Origin: Nesterenkonia muleiensis | GTDB lineage: Bacteria > Actinomycetota > Actinomycetes > Actinomycetales > Micrococcaceae | Direction of reading: 5' to 3' | DNA: 64,000 nucleotides | Assembly (NCBI RefSeq): GCF_003600155.1 | Contig: NZ_QWLD01000014.1 | Coordinates: 62,001-126,000, forward strand | Shown here: positions 32,712 through 42,011 of the stretch, in pieces | Layout of the letters: every line of letters begins with the position of its first letter | Numbering within the stretch: the stretch's first letter is position 1 | Made by a program: the position numbers and the translations under genes | Notes under the pieces: generated by a model | Databases searched by the model: none | What the model saw: the letters and a program-made list of their open reading frames with translations, nothing else | What the model was told of the DNA's origin: nothing

Positions 32712-34409
32712 CTATGCAGGATCACCGGCGGTATGCAGTGCGGTGATGAGCTGGGAGGCGCCGAAGCGGCCACGCCCGTCCGGGTCGATATGCTTCGCTG
32801 CTGCGGTGTGCATCCCGACCCCTAACGCTGCCACCTGCAGCCAGTCCGCTTCAGGCGCTAAGGCCGGTGCCGCTGCCCCCGAGCCGAGGGGAGCCGCGGC
32901 GTCGGGGCTCCTGACATCCGGGACCCGCACGGACGCGTCGGTATCCGAGGGGGCCATGTCAGGGAGGACCCGTGGAGGCGCCTCGCGGCTGCGCGGGCCA
33001 CGTCGTGGACCAAGCGGGGTTTCTCCGCCGGCGGGACCAGCACTGCTGGCGGCCAGCGCACCGAGGATCCCGCTGAGCACATCACCAGTGCCGGCGGTGG
33101 CCAGCCCGGGTGCCTGAGCCCGGTGCAGGACCACCTCGCCCTGCGGTGAGGCGATCACTGTGGAGGCCCCCTTCAGCAGCACGGTGCAGTCCAGTCTGCC
33201 GGCCATCCGCCGTGCCACCTCCACCGGATCGGCTTTGGGCGAGGCGCTCTCCAGCATGCTGCTCAGCAGACGGTCGCGCATCACTGCTGCCAGCTGCCTG
33301 GCCTCACCCAGATGGGGGGTGATCAGCACGTTCTTGTTCAGTCCCCCACCCCGGCGCAGCTGCCCCCGGATCAGTCCCAACCCTGAGGCGTCCAGCACGC
33401 AGGCGGTGCCGGTCTCCAGGGCCCGCTCCAACACTCCTTCTGCTTCCTCGAGCCTTTCCGGATCCTCGCCGATGCCAGGACCGACGACGACGCAGGAGGC
33501 TCGGCTCACTGCCCCTGAGCTGGCGGGTCCTGAGACGCCGACGACCTCTGGATGCACGGCAATCACCTGCTCACGGACAGAGACCGGTGCTTGGAGGGTC
33601 ACCATTCCGGCACCCGTGCTGAGCACCGCACCCGCAGTGAGCTGGGCCGCGCCGGGGTATGCCTGGGAGCCTGCCACCACGTGCACGACCCCGCGGGAGT
33701 ACTTGTGGTCCGCCGCAGTCGGCCCGGTGGGCTGCGCGGGCCCGGCGGCCCAGTGCACAGGCGTCCTGGGGAGGTGTTCACCGAGCCCGATGTCCACACT
33801 GTGCAGCTGGCCGCTGAGCAGCCCTCCGCGCCCTGCCAGCAGCCCCTGCTTCAGCCCGCCGAAGGTCACGGTGTGGTCTGCGCGGATCACCCCCTGCCCG
33901 GCTGCCCCGGTATCGGCGTTGACTCCGGAGGGCAGATCACAGGCGACCACCACAGGAGGCGGTGCCGCGGCGTCGTGATGGGTGTTCAGCGCCCCGGCCA
34001 GCCCGGGGATCTCCGGTGTGCTGAACTCACCGCGGAAGCCGGTGCCCAGGACTGCATCGATGAGCACCTGGGTGCCGGCCGGGACGGCATCAGCCGCCTG
34101 ACCGCCGGCGGCGCGGAATGCCTCCAGGGCCTCGTGATGCACGTTCTGGCGGACCAGAACCGCCCGTGCCGCGGCTCCCCGCCGGGCCAGGAACGCCAGG
34201 GCATAGAGTCCGTCCCCGCCGTTGTTCCCCGAACCGATCAGCCCGGTGATCTGCGCCCCGTAGACTGCGCCCTTCAGCACCCCGGCGATCTGCTGGGCCA
34301 GTCCGTAGGCGGCTCGGCGCATCAGGGCTGGGCCGTGGCCGGAGTCGAGCAGGGGCTTCTCCGCCGCACGGATCTGGTCTCCGGTGTAGACAGGGACGAG
34401 CATCGGCAC
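32712..34409 (-). CDS. nnrD: Bifunctional NAD(P)H-hydrate epimerase/dehydratase, with internal insertion
   Basis: This protein repairs damaged NAD(P)HX. The N-terminal epimerase (residues 1-220) shows YTGDQIRAAEKPLL and GSGNNGGDGLYAL. The C-terminal ADP-dependent dehydratase shows VLITPHLGEARQL and LATAGTGDVLSGILGALAA. The protein has 565 residues, about 70 more than typical. The excess is a proline/arginine-rich insertion at about residues 452-522, placed between ILGALAA and VAALGVGMHTAAA, which are normally adjacent. The insertion begins SAGPAGGETP, as in phnL. The function should survive if the insertion is a surface loop. Confidence 0.93.
   Translation of the reverse strand: MPMLVPVYTGDQIRAAEKPLLDSGHGPALMRRAAYGLAQQIAGVLKGAVYGAQITGLIGSGNNGGDGLYALAFLARRGAAARAVLVRQNVHHEALEAFRAAGGQAADAVPAGTQVLIDAVLGTGFRGEFSTPEIPGLAGALNTHHDAAAPPPVVVACDLPSGVNADTGAAGQGVIRADHTVTFGGLKQGLLAGRGGLLSGQLHSVDIGLGEHLPRTPVHWAAGPAQPTGPTAADHKYSRGVVHVVAGSQAYPGAAQLTAGAVLSTGAGMVTLQAPVSVREQVIAVHPEVVGVSGPASSGAVSRASCVVVGPGIGEDPERLEEAEGVLERALETGTACVLDASGLGLIRGQLRRGGGLNKNVLITPHLGEARQLAAVMRDRLLSSMLESASPKADPVEVARRMAGRLDCTVLLKGASTVIASPQGEVVLHRAQAPGLATAGTGDVLSGILGALAASSAGPAGGETPLGPRRGPRSREAPPRVLPDMAPSDTDASVRVPDVRSPDAAAPLGSGAAAPALAPEADWLQVAALGVGMHTAAAKHIDPDGRGRFGASQLITALHTAGDPA
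33014..33045 (-). repeat. Short palindromic insertion element in nnrD (second family)
   Basis: On the plus strand, GCGGGG-TTT-CTCCGC forms a 6-bp hairpin (one G-T pair), followed by GCGGGACCAGCACTG. It matches the phnL copy at 29 of 32 positions and encodes the same SAGPAGGETP peptide. Confidence 0.6.
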
Positions 34410-34442
34410 CTCCTGGTGACTACTCTAGTCACCGAACTCGCA

Positions 34443-34793
34443 TCAGCCCTCGGCGATGACCATGGCGGTGGCGACATCACCGTCGTGGGAGAGGCTCAGA
34501 TGCCAGCGCTTCACGCCTTTGGCCTCTGCAACCCTGGCTACCGTTCCCTCTACGTGCACCGTGGGTGCGCCTGCGGCGTCGAGCACCACCTGACAGTCCT
34601 GCCAGTTCATCCCCGCCGGTGCGCCCAGGGCTTTGGCCACGGCCTCCTTGGCGGCGAACCGGGCGGCCAGGGACCGGGTACTCAGCTCACGCTCGGCAGA
34701 GACGAACAGCCGGTTCCGTAACGCCGGTGCTTTCTTCAGCTGATGCCCGAACCGAGTCACCAGCACCACGTCAACGCCGATTCCGATAATCAC
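34443..34793 (-). CDS. acpS: Holo-[acyl-carrier-protein] synthase
   Basis: AcpS attaches 4'-phosphopantetheine to acyl carrier protein. The 116-residue protein begins [15 protein letters not shown], where the aspartate of GVDVV binds magnesium, and has the second signature [12 protein letters not shown] and the late [18 protein letters not shown] choose the GTG at 34793, since AGGAGG lies 4 nt upstream and the family starts at this residue. The ATG at 34820 would add nine basic residues. Confidence 0.94.
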   Translation of the reverse strand: MIIGIGVDVVLVTRFGHQLKKAPALRNRLFVSAERELSTRSLAARFAAKEAVAKALGAPAGMNWQDCQVVLDAAGAPTVHVEGTVARVAEAKGVKRWHLSLSHDGDVATAMVIAEG

Positions 34794-34941
34794 CCTGCCT
34801 CCTGACCGAATTGACCTCATCCAGTTGACTGGTCCTATTCTAGTTGACCTCTCCTACTGCCATGAGAGTCGGACTGCTCAAGAGGAGTAGGAAACTTGGG
34901 GCCGCTGGAGGGACATGACGGAGCAGGTGTAGTGCGACTCA

Positions 34942-36807
34942 TCACTCCACAGTCACAGACTTCGCGAGGTTGCGCGGCTGATCGACGTCGTAGCCCTTCT
35001 CCGTGGCCAGGGCACAGGCAAAGATCTGCAGCGGCACGGTGGTCAGCAGCGGCATCAGCAGCGGCTGGGTCTCGGGCACGAAGAACACGTTCTCGGAGAA
35101 CTCACCGACCGCGTCGTCGCCCTCCTCGGCCACGGTGATGGTCTTGGCCCCGCGGGCGCGGACCTCCTGAATATTGGAGACCACCTTGCTGTGCAGGGAG
35201 TCCCGGCCCCGCGGGGAGGGCACCACCACAAACACCGGCTGGCCCTCCTCGATCAGCGCGATCGGGCCGTGCTTGAGCTCACCGGCGGCGAAGCCCTCGG
35301 CATGGATGTAGGCCAGCTCCTTGAGCTTCAGCGCGCCCTCCATGGCCACCGGGAAACCGACATGACGGCCCAGGAACAGCACACTGGGGGTCTGGGCCAT
35401 GCTCCGGGCCAGTTCCTTGATGGCCTCAGCCCCATCCAGGATGGTCTGGATCTTGGCCGGGATCTTATGCAGATCGGCCAGAATGTCACTGATCTGGCCG
35501 GAGAACAGCTGACCGCGCAGCTGCGCCAGGTACAGGCCCAGCAGGTAGCTGGCGGCGATCATCGCCAAGAACGCTTTGGTGGAGGCCACCGCGATCTCCG
35601 GGCCGGCATGCAGATACAGCACCGCATCAGACTCCCGCGGGATCGTGGACCCGTTGGTATTGCAGATGGACAGGGTCCTGGCCCCCTGCTCCTTGGCATA
35701 GCGGACCGCCATCAACGTGTCCATCGTCTCCCCCGACTGGGAAATCGAGACCACCAAGGTGGACTCATCAATGATCGGGTCCCGGTACCGGAATTCATGG
35801 GCCAGCTCCACCTCCACCGGAATCCTGGTCCAGTGCTCAATGGCATACTTGGCCACCGTCCCGGCATAGGCCGCGGTCCCGCAGGCCAGCACGATGATCT
35901 TCGTGGTGTCCTTCAGCTGATCCGGGCTGATCCGCAGCTCATCGAGGGTCAGCCTCCCCGAGGCATCAGTGCGGCCCAGCAAGGTGTCCTCCACCGCCTT
36001 GGGCTGCTCGTTGATCTCCTTCTCCATGAAGGAGGCGTACCCGCCCTTCTCCGCCGCCGAGGCATCCCAGTCAATGTGGAACCGCTTGCCCTGGGCCGGG
36101 GCGCCGTCGAAACTGATGATGGCGACCTCATCGGTGGTGATCGTCACGATCTGGTCCTGCTCCAGCTCCACCGCCTCCCGGGTGAAGTCGATGAACCCGG
36201 AGACGTCAGAGCCCAGGAAATTCTCTCCCTCACCGAGTCCTACCACCAGAGGGGAGTTCCGCCGGGCGGCCACCACACGGTCAGGCTGATCAGCATGGAC
36301 CGCCAACAAGGTGAACGCACCCTCGAGCTCATTGACCGCCTGCCGCATCGCCTCCGTCAGATCCCCTGTGCCCTGGTAGGCATCACCGATCAGCTTCGCC
36401 GCCACCTCAGTATCAGTCTGCGACTCGAAACCATGCCCGGCAGCAGCCAGCTTCTCCTTCAGCTCCGCGAAGTTCTCGATAATCCCGTTGTGGATCACCG
36501 CCAGCCTGCCCTGATCACCGAAATGCGGATGGGCGTTGGCATCAGTGGGCCCCCCGTGGGTGGCCCACCGGGTATGGCCGATCCCCACCGAAGCCGGGGC
36601 CAGGGGGGCGTCTTCAAGCTCCTGGACCAGGTTCGTCAGCTTCCCAGACTTCTTCCGCGCCTCGACCCTGCCTCCGGCCACCGTCGCCACCCCGGCAGAG
36701 TCATACCCCCGGTACTCCAACCGCCGCAGACCCTCCAGCAGCACATCCAACGCCTGATGCTCAGCGATCTTCTCCGGCACACCGATATAACCAACGATTC
36801 CACACAT
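34942..36807 (-). CDS. glmS: Glutamine-fructose-6-phosphate aminotransferase
   Basis: GlmS makes glucosamine 6-phosphate for cell-wall synthesis. The start at 36807 gives MCGIVGYIG, with catalytic Cys2 exposed after methionine removal; the longer open frame to 37125 would bury it. The glutaminase domain (1-240) has GIGHTRWATHG and FLGSDVSGF. Two SIS isomerase domains follow, with SISQSGETMDTLMA and GRHVGFPVAMEGALKLKELA. The protein ends QPRNLAKSVTVE, the expected C-terminus, at 621 residues. It is divergent from coaA, whose start lies 69 bp away. Confidence 0.97.
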   Translation of the reverse strand: MCGIVGYIGVPEKIAEHQALDVLLEGLRRLEYRGYDSAGVATVAGGRVEARKKSGKLTNLVQELEDAPLAPASVGIGHTRWATHGGPTDANAHPHFGDQGRLAVIHNGIIENFAELKEKLAAAGHGFESQTDTEVAAKLIGDAYQGTGDLTEAMRQAVNELEGAFTLLAVHADQPDRVVAARRNSPLVVGLGEGENFLGSDVSGFIDFTREAVELEQDQIVTITTDEVAIISFDGAPAQGKRFHIDWDASAAEKGGYASFMEKEINEQPKAVEDTLLGRTDASGRLTLDELRISPDQLKDTTKIIVLACGTAAYAGTVAKYAIEHWTRIPVEVELAHEFRYRDPIIDESTLVVSISQSGETMDTLMAVRYAKEQGARTLSICNTNGSTIPRESDAVLYLHAGPEIAVASTKAFLAMIAASYLLGLYLAQLRGQLFSGQISDILADLHKIPAKIQTILDGAEAIKELARSMAQTPSVLFLGRHVGFPVAMEGALKLKELAYIHAEGFAAGELKHGPIALIEEGQPVFVVVPSPRGRDSLHSKVVSNIQEVRARGAKTITVAEEGDDAVGEFSENVFFVPETQPLLMPLLTTVPLQIFACALATEKGYDVDQPRNLAKSVTVE

Positions 36808-36876
36808 GCGGCACACAATACCGTCCGCAGATGAGTGTCCGGCGCACATCGCCGTCACGTTCACGCATGAAGGCCG

Positions 36877-37944
36877 GTGCCTCAGCCCTGTATGGTGTGG
36901 TCTGTGCACTCGCCGCTTGATGACACCCCTACCTCCCCTGTGCCCGTGCCTCCGGAGGTCAGCGGAACCGCTCCTTGGGCCGGTTCGCCGCCGGTGGGCA
37001 ACGACCCCTCCTCGTTCTCCCCGTTCGTGGAATTGGGACGTAAGGATTGGGCGAGGCTCGCCGAGGCCATTGAGCAGCCGCTGAACCAGGACGACGTCGA
37101 CCGCCTCCGCGGCATCGGAGAGCACCTCTCCTTAGATGAGGTCGCCCAGGTCTACCTGCCGCTGTCCCGGCTGCTGAACATCTATGTGGAGAACGCCGCT
37201 CGGCTGCGGGCAGCCACCAATGACTTTCTCGGCGAGTCGACCCGGCGCACACCGTTCATCATCGGTGTGGCCGGCTCAGTGGCGGTGGGCAAGTCCACCA
37301 CCGCCAGGGTGCTACAGGAGATGCTGCGCCGCTGGCCCTCCACCCCGCGGGTGGAGCTGGTTACCACCGACGGCTTCCTCTATCCGAACGCAGAGCTGAA
37401 CCGCCGGGGCATGATGGACCGCAAGGGCTTCCCTGAGGCCTACGACCGGCGCCGCCTGCTGCGGTTCGTCGCCGAGGTCAAGTCGGGCCGCCCTGAGGTG
37501 TCCGCACCGGTGTACTCCCACGTGAAGTACGACATCATCCCCGGCGAAGAGCACACAGTGCGCCGCCCGGATGTGCTCATCCTGGAGGGGCTCAATGTGC
37601 TTCAGCCCGCCCGGGTGCGCGCCGACGGCACTGCCGGGCTGGCACTGAGCGACTTCTTCGACTTCTCCATCTATGTCGACGCCAAGCAGCGCCATATCCA
37701 GCAGTGGTACGTCGACCGGTTCATGCGCTGGCGGCACGGCGCCTTCGCCAATCCCGATGCGTATTTCCACCAGTTCAGCCGGCTGACCGACGGTGAGGCG
37801 GTGGCCAAGGCCACCGATATCTGGAACCGGACCAACGGGCCGAACCTGCGGGAGAACATCCAGCCCACACGCTCCCGGGCCCGGCTGGTGATGTCCAAAG
37901 ACGATGACCACAGCGTCTCCCGGGTGCTGCTGAGGAAAGTGTGA
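36877..37944 (+). CDS. coaA: Pantothenate kinase, type I
   Basis: This kinase phosphorylates pantothenate in the first committed step of coenzyme A synthesis. The P-loop [15 protein letters not shown], the substrate region TTDGFLYPN and [13 protein letters not shown], the ILEGLNVLQ strand and the end [16 protein letters not shown] are those of the CoaA family. A proline-rich N-terminus of about 45 residues precedes the fold. Start choice is uncertain: GTG 36877 with AAGG close by, ATG 36892 and GTG 36904 are all in frame. The lipoprotein gene downstream overlaps by 4 bp. Confidence 0.95.
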   Translation: MPQPCMVWSVHSPLDDTPTSPVPVPPEVSGTAPWAGSPPVGNDPSSFSPFVELGRKDWARLAEAIEQPLNQDDVDRLRGIGEHLSLDEVAQVYLPLSRLLNIYVENAARLRAATNDFLGESTRRTPFIIGVAGSVAVGKSTTARVLQEMLRRWPSTPRVELVTTDGFLYPNAELNRRGMMDRKGFPEAYDRRRLLRFVAEVKSGRPEVSAPVYSHVKYDIIPGEEHTVRRPDVLILEGLNVLQPARVRADGTAGLALSDFFDFSIYVDAKQRHIQQWYVDRFMRWRHGAFANPDAYFHQFSRLTDGEAVAKATDIWNRTNGPNLRENIQPTRSRARLVMSKDDDHSVSRVLLRKV

Positions 37945-38825
37945 GCGTGGATCACAGACGACCTGCGGGCGCCGTCGTGCTCTTGTCCTGCCTCGGCGCA
38001 CTCGGGCTTGCCTCCTGCAGCGCTGAGGCGGATCCGGAGCCGACGATCCCGGGTCCGGACATCACAGGGCCTGACGTCTCAGGGCCGGAAAGCACAGGGC
38101 CGGAAGCCACCGACACACCGGGCAGATCGAGTACTACGCTGGCACCGCACACCCCTAGCCCTGAGCCGAGCCCGACCCCTACCCGCGCCTCGGACCCCAG
38201 CTGGGACCCGGATTCGATTCATGTGCTGGCCAACCGGCAGAATCGCCTCGACCCGCCGGATTACGCCCCGGAGGACCTCGTCTACCCGGAGGTGCCGCAG
38301 TACGGTCCAGAGGATGCGATGATGCTGCGTCAGGAGGCCGCAGACTCCCTGGAGGAGCTGTTCGCCGCCGGGGCGGAGGAGGATATGCATCTGGGATTCG
38401 TCAGCGGATACCGCTCCTTCGACTATCAGGTGCAGATCTATGGCGCCCGGCACGCTGAAGTGGGCACCGAGCAGACCGATCTCTACATGGCCCGTCCCGG
38501 GTACTCTGAGCACCAGACGGGCCTGGCCGCCGATGTCATCTCCATCGCCAACCAGGACTGCATGCTGGGTGAGTGCTTCGCGGATACCCCGGAGGGGCAG
38601 TGGGTGGCCGAATACGCCCATGAGCACGGTTTTGTCATCCGCTACCCCGACGGTATGGAGCACATCACCGGCTATCCGTATGAGCCCTGGCACCTGCGCT
38701 ATGTGGGTGAAGAGACTGCAGCGGAGGTCTTTGACCAACAGCTCACCCTGGAGGAGTACTGGGAGCAGGACCCGGCACCAGAGTATGACGAGCCCGAGCC
38801 GAATCCCGAGCATCTGAGCCCCTGA
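37941..38825 (+). CDS. D-alanyl-D-alanine carboxypeptidase lipoprotein (VanY/M15B)
   Basis: This 294-residue extracytoplasmic peptidase trims the D-alanine from peptidoglycan stems. A signal sequence [16 protein letters not shown] ends in a lipobox. A linker follows with repeats of the form GP(D/E)xxGP(D/E) between residues 38 and 57, then a Ser/Thr/Pro stretch. The VanY domain has [14 protein letters not shown], the zinc ligands of [11 protein letters not shown], and the final zinc histidine in EPWHLRYVG. The GTG start overlaps the coaA stop (GTGTGA), implying coupled translation. Confidence 0.92.
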   Translation: MSVDHRRPAGAVVLLSCLGALGLASCSAEADPEPTIPGPDITGPDVSGPESTGPEATDTPGRSSTTLAPHTPSPEPSPTPTRASDPSWDPDSIHVLANRQNRLDPPDYAPEDLVYPEVPQYGPEDAMMLRQEAADSLEELFAAGAEEDMHLGFVSGYRSFDYQVQIYGARHAEVGTEQTDLYMARPGYSEHQTGLAADVISIANQDCMLGECFADTPEGQWVAEYAHEHGFVIRYPDGMEHITGYPYEPWHLRYVGEETAAEVFDQQLTLEEYWEQDPAPEYDEPEPNPEHLSP

Positions 38826-38949
38826 GAGCTGGTGCGGAGAGCGCGAACTGGCCGCGCAGTGATTGGTGGTGATCTCCACCGTGGTGCCGACACGGCGTCG
38901 TTTTCCGCATACCTGCCGGACAGGGGCAGCACAGGTCTAAGATGGGCAC

Positions 38950-39480
38950 ATGTTCAAGGGATTCTTCGCCTTCATCAGGCAGGGCAATGTCATTGACCTT
39001 GCCGTAGCGGTGGTCATCGGCACCGCCTTCGGAGCGGTGATCAACGCTCTGGTCGAATCGGTGCTGATGCCGCTGATCGCCAGCCTGGTCGATGAGCCGG
39101 ACTTCGACAATCTTTGGGCGGTGACTCTGCTGGACGGCCCGCCGATCCGATTCGGCATGCTGGTCACCGAAGTGGTCAACTTCCTGCTGATCGCCGCTGC
39201 GATCTACTTCTTCGTCATCCTGCCGATGAACAAGATGATCGAGGCCCGGAACAAGGCCTTCGGCGACCCGGAAGAGGAAGAGGATGAGAACGTCACCCTC
39301 CTGAAGGAGATCCGCGACCAGCTCAAGGTCCAGACCGAGGTGGTCAACCCCGCAGCCTTCGCCTCCGCTGTGGAGGCAGAGCGCCAGTTGGAGGAACAGG
39401 CGCAACAAGCGGCCGAGGCAGCGGCAAAGGACAAGTCCGTGCTGGGCAGGGCCAAGGGCATCCTTTGGGGCAAGGACTAA
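38950..39480 (+). CDS. mscL: Large-conductance mechanosensitive channel
   Basis: MscL opens under membrane tension to release solutes on osmotic downshock. The 176-residue protein has the highly conserved first helix region GNVIDLAVAVVIGTAFGAVI followed by LMPLIASL, a periplasmic loop, and a second helix NFLLIAAAIYFFVILPMNKM. The acidic cytoplasmic helix and alanine/glutamine-rich tail (about residues 105-176) are longer than in E. coli (136 residues), as is common in Actinobacteria. It starts 124 bp after the carboxypeptidase gene. Confidence 0.96.
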   Translation: MFKGFFAFIRQGNVIDLAVAVVIGTAFGAVINALVESVLMPLIASLVDEPDFDNLWAVTLLDGPPIRFGMLVTEVVNFLLIAAAIYFFVILPMNKMIEARNKAFGDPEEEEDENVTLLKEIRDQLKVQTEVVNPAAFASAVEAERQLEEQAQQAAEAAAKDKSVLGRAKGILWGKD

Positions 39481-39683
39481 AGACCTGAGGAGCCTCCATC
39501 ATCGCTGTGCTCGCAGCCAGCAATCGTAGAAGCGGCTGACCGGGGGAGCCCGACGAAGGCACCAAGCAACTGCACCAGGCTGCCAAAAGACCAGCCACCG
39601 ACCCCAACGCCCCCTTTCCCCACCCCTAAGAAGAACGATGTTTGCCTCCCAGGGTGAGCTCACCGGGGTCTCACAACGGACAG

Positions 39684-40508
39684 TTATCGCTGCTCTGCGG
39701 GAGCAGTCCAGGTGAACCGGGGTTCGATTCGCTGCCGGAATGCCTCGACTCCCACCTGCCTGTCCTCTCCCTCGATCATTTCGCTCCAGTTTCGAGACCA
39801 GATTGCGTCGGCCTGCTGCGCAGCGGGAGAGGGGGCATCGATGTACTCCTTGGTCTTGATCTGCGTGAAGCGTGACCGTTTGAGGAGCACCTCCAAAAGC
39901 TCGTTGGTTCGGGCCCCGAACTCATCCTGCTTCACCACATCAGCAATCAGGCCGAGGTCTTGGGCTTGACATGCCGTGAAGGTCTTTCCCGTCATCAGGA
40001 TGTATTTGGCGCGGGCTGGTCCAACGTGCCGGACCAGCCGGTCGACCCCAGAACGAGGGTACAGGATGCCGATTTTGGCAGGGGTAACGGCGAACGTGGC
40101 GTTCGACGAAGCCACGATAAAGTCACAGGCTGAGGCAATCTGCCACCCACCTCCCATGCACACTCCCTGAACCAGAGCCACCGTAGGTTTCTTCACCTGG
40201 GTGAGCGCTGAGTCTGCAGCTGAGAAGTGGTCTACATAGCCACCATCTGGCATTTGCTCAAAAAGGATCGAAGGAAGCTCCTCGATTGACGCTCCTGCCG
40301 AGAAGTCGGGTCCGGCCCCGCTGACCGCAACGAGAGCCACTGAGGGATCATCAGTCAGGGAGTGCATCAGATCCTTCAGCTCGAGGCACATGTGCTGTGT
40401 CAGCGCATTCCGCTTGGACTGATTGCTGATGACAACATGAGCAATTCGGTCGGTGACAGTACACTCGACAACACCTTGATCCGCTGGGGAAACGCCCGCA
40501 GCACTCAC
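39684..40508 (-). CDS. Crotonase-fold protein (enoyl-CoA hydratase/isomerase family) without the usual catalytic glutamates
   Basis: This 274-residue crotonase-superfamily member presumably acts on a CoA thioester made by the CoA transferase next to it. The oxyanion-hole segments FSAGASIEEL and GVCMGGGWQIASACDF are clear. The position usually occupied by Glu in GGGCELA is Gln here, and the second usual Glu (PEVKLG) reads PAKIG. A standard hydratase mechanism is therefore unlikely, and isomerase, hydrolase or decarboxylase chemistry is possible. Its start overlaps the CoA transferase stop by ATGA. Confidence 0.85.
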   Translation of the reverse strand: MSAAGVSPADQGVVECTVTDRIAHVVISNQSKRNALTQHMCLELKDLMHSLTDDPSVALVAVSGAGPDFSAGASIEELPSILFEQMPDGGYVDHFSAADSALTQVKKPTVALVQGVCMGGGWQIASACDFIVASSNATFAVTPAKIGILYPRSGVDRLVRHVGPARAKYILMTGKTFTACQAQDLGLIADVVKQDEFGARTNELLEVLLKRSRFTQIKTKEYIDAPSPAAQQADAIWSRNWSEMIEGEDRQVGVEAFRQRIEPRFTWTAPAEQR

Positions 40509-41725
40509 TTTCGTTCCACCAGCCTTCCGGCCGCCGGCGCGTGAACAAGCCCTTTGTTTTCGAGGGCCTCAATCTCATCATCGCTCAGACCGATCTCCTG
40601 GAGAATCTCAAAAGTGTGTTCTCCCAGAGCCGGCGGTGGCATGCGGACTGGGGCCGGCTCACCGTCGACAGTGATGGGACCACGCAGCAAAGGCAGGGCC
40701 GAACCGTCGAACCGCTGAACCTTGTGGACCATATTCAGCGCAGCAACTTGGTCTGTTGCGAAAGCTTCACTGTAGGTATAGATGGGGCCGCAGGGAATGC
40801 CTAAGGCACGTATGTCCTCCACCCACGCTTCTGCACTGCGGCGAATCAGCTGTTCTTCGATCAGAGGTTTGAGGGCGTGTCGGTTTTCGGATCGCAGCTG
40901 ACCATTGCTGAAGCGATCGTCGGCAGCAAGATCGGGCGAGCCGATCAATGCGGAGAAACGCGCCCAGGCTTTATTGTTCGCAACAGCTAGCGTGATGGGA
41001 ACAGATCCCGTGTCGAAAACACCATACGGGGTGATGGTGGGGTGATCGTTGCCCTGCGGCTCAGGATCAGCGCCAAGGCTCAAGGCTCTCTGGCCCTGAA
41101 AGACGGAGAGCGCAAGTCCGGTCTCCAGAAGCGAAGTGGACATCCTGCCCACAGGGGAGCCAAAGCGCTGTCCTAACAAAGCAGTCACGACGTTGAAGGC
41201 GTTGATCATACCGGTGGTGATGTCAATGATGGAGACACCGGTCCGATAGGTATGATCTCGATCCGGACCCGTCACAGAGGTCAACCCGCTCATTCCCTGG
41301 ATCACCTGGTCCAATCCGGCCATGTTGCGCAGCGGTCCGACATCTCCGAACCCCGAGATGGAAGCGACCACTATGTCGGGATTAAGCGCCCGGATCTTCT
41401 CTTCTGGCAAACCCATCTTGGCCAAGGTTCCAGGACGGAAGTTCTCCACCAACACATCGGAGGAAGCCACAAGCCGCTGCAGCAGGTCCTTCGCCTCAGC
41501 GGAGTACAGATCCAGCGCAATGGAGCGCTTATTCCGGTTCGTCGAGTCGAAGTAGAGGCTGTGCTCCTCCTCGAACGGCGGCCACTGACGCGCCGAGTCA
41601 CCACCCCGGATGCTCTCCACCTTCACAACGTCGGCGCCCATATCCGCTAGGAGGGCTGTGCAGTACGGTCCCGCGAGGGCCCGGCTGAGGTCGAGAACTC
41701 GCACCGAGGACAAAGGTAAGTTCAT
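40505..41725 (-). CDS. CaiB/BaiF family (class III) CoA transferase
   Basis: This 406-residue enzyme moves CoA between carboxylic acids. Family marks are RVLDLSRALAGPYCTALLADMGADVVKVE at the start, the catalytic aspartate region in MAGLDQVIQGMSGLTSVTG, and NFRPGTLAKMGL. With the adjoining crotonase and the divergent tricarboxylate-type transporter, it suggests uptake of a carboxylic acid, activation as a CoA ester, then rearrangement or cleavage. The acid itself is unknown; itaconate-, citramalate- or carnitine-like acids are examples for the family. Confidence 0.92.
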   Translation of the reverse strand: MNLPLSSVRVLDLSRALAGPYCTALLADMGADVVKVESIRGGDSARQWPPFEEEHSLYFDSTNRNKRSIALDLYSAEAKDLLQRLVASSDVLVENFRPGTLAKMGLPEEKIRALNPDIVVASISGFGDVGPLRNMAGLDQVIQGMSGLTSVTGPDRDHTYRTGVSIIDITTGMINAFNVVTALLGQRFGSPVGRMSTSLLETGLALSVFQGQRALSLGADPEPQGNDHPTITPYGVFDTGSVPITLAVANNKAWARFSALIGSPDLAADDRFSNGQLRSENRHALKPLIEEQLIRRSAEAWVEDIRALGIPCGPIYTYSEAFATDQVAALNMVHKVQRFDGSALPLLRGPITVDGEPAPVRMPPPALGEHTFEILQEIGLSDDEIEALENKGLVHAPAAGRLVERK

Positions 41726-41774
41726 AGTTCCCTTTCACTGAATCAGACGACGCTTGGTCAAGCTCACCGGGCGA

Positions 41775-41809
41775 CGCCTCCAGAGGCGTTTGGTCCACTG
41801 AATGAACCG
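41775..41809. promoter_or_regulatory. Hairpin and operator-like inverted repeat upstream of the CoA transferase
   Basis: GGTCCA-CTGAA-TGAACC (41793-41809) is a 17-bp imperfect palindrome 68 bp upstream of the CoA transferase start. Beside it ACGCCTC-CA-GAGGCGT (41775-41790) forms a perfect 7-bp hairpin. The palindrome matches, in reverse, the one next to tctC. Confidence 0.5.
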
Positions 41810-41947
41810 ATGGATCATTATCTTATGACAGCAGTAAGCTACATCACTCCACATGCTGGAGCAACTGGTAATTTTGCTCGAAAACAGGGGATTGTCACGC
41901 CCTCATCTGTGGTGTACGTTACATTCGTTCGATATAAATGAGACGAT
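41810..41947. other. AT-richer divergent promoter region
   Basis: This is the middle of the 286-bp gap between two divergent units. It is noticeably richer in A and T than its surroundings and holds no gene. Promoters for both the CoA transferase and tctC units should lie here. Confidence 0.5.
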
Positions 41948-41964
41948 GGTTCACAGAGTGGACC
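41948..41964. promoter_or_regulatory. Operator-like inverted repeat upstream of tctC
   Basis: GGTTCA-CAGAG-TGGACC is the reverse-complement counterpart of the repeat at 41793, with the same arms and spacing. It lies 47 bp upstream of tctC. The nearby IclR regulator is the obvious candidate to bind both. Confidence 0.5.
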
Positions 41965-42011
41965 GATCATGAGCGTCATGAACGCTCACCTGAGCGATCA
42001 AAGGAGTAACC

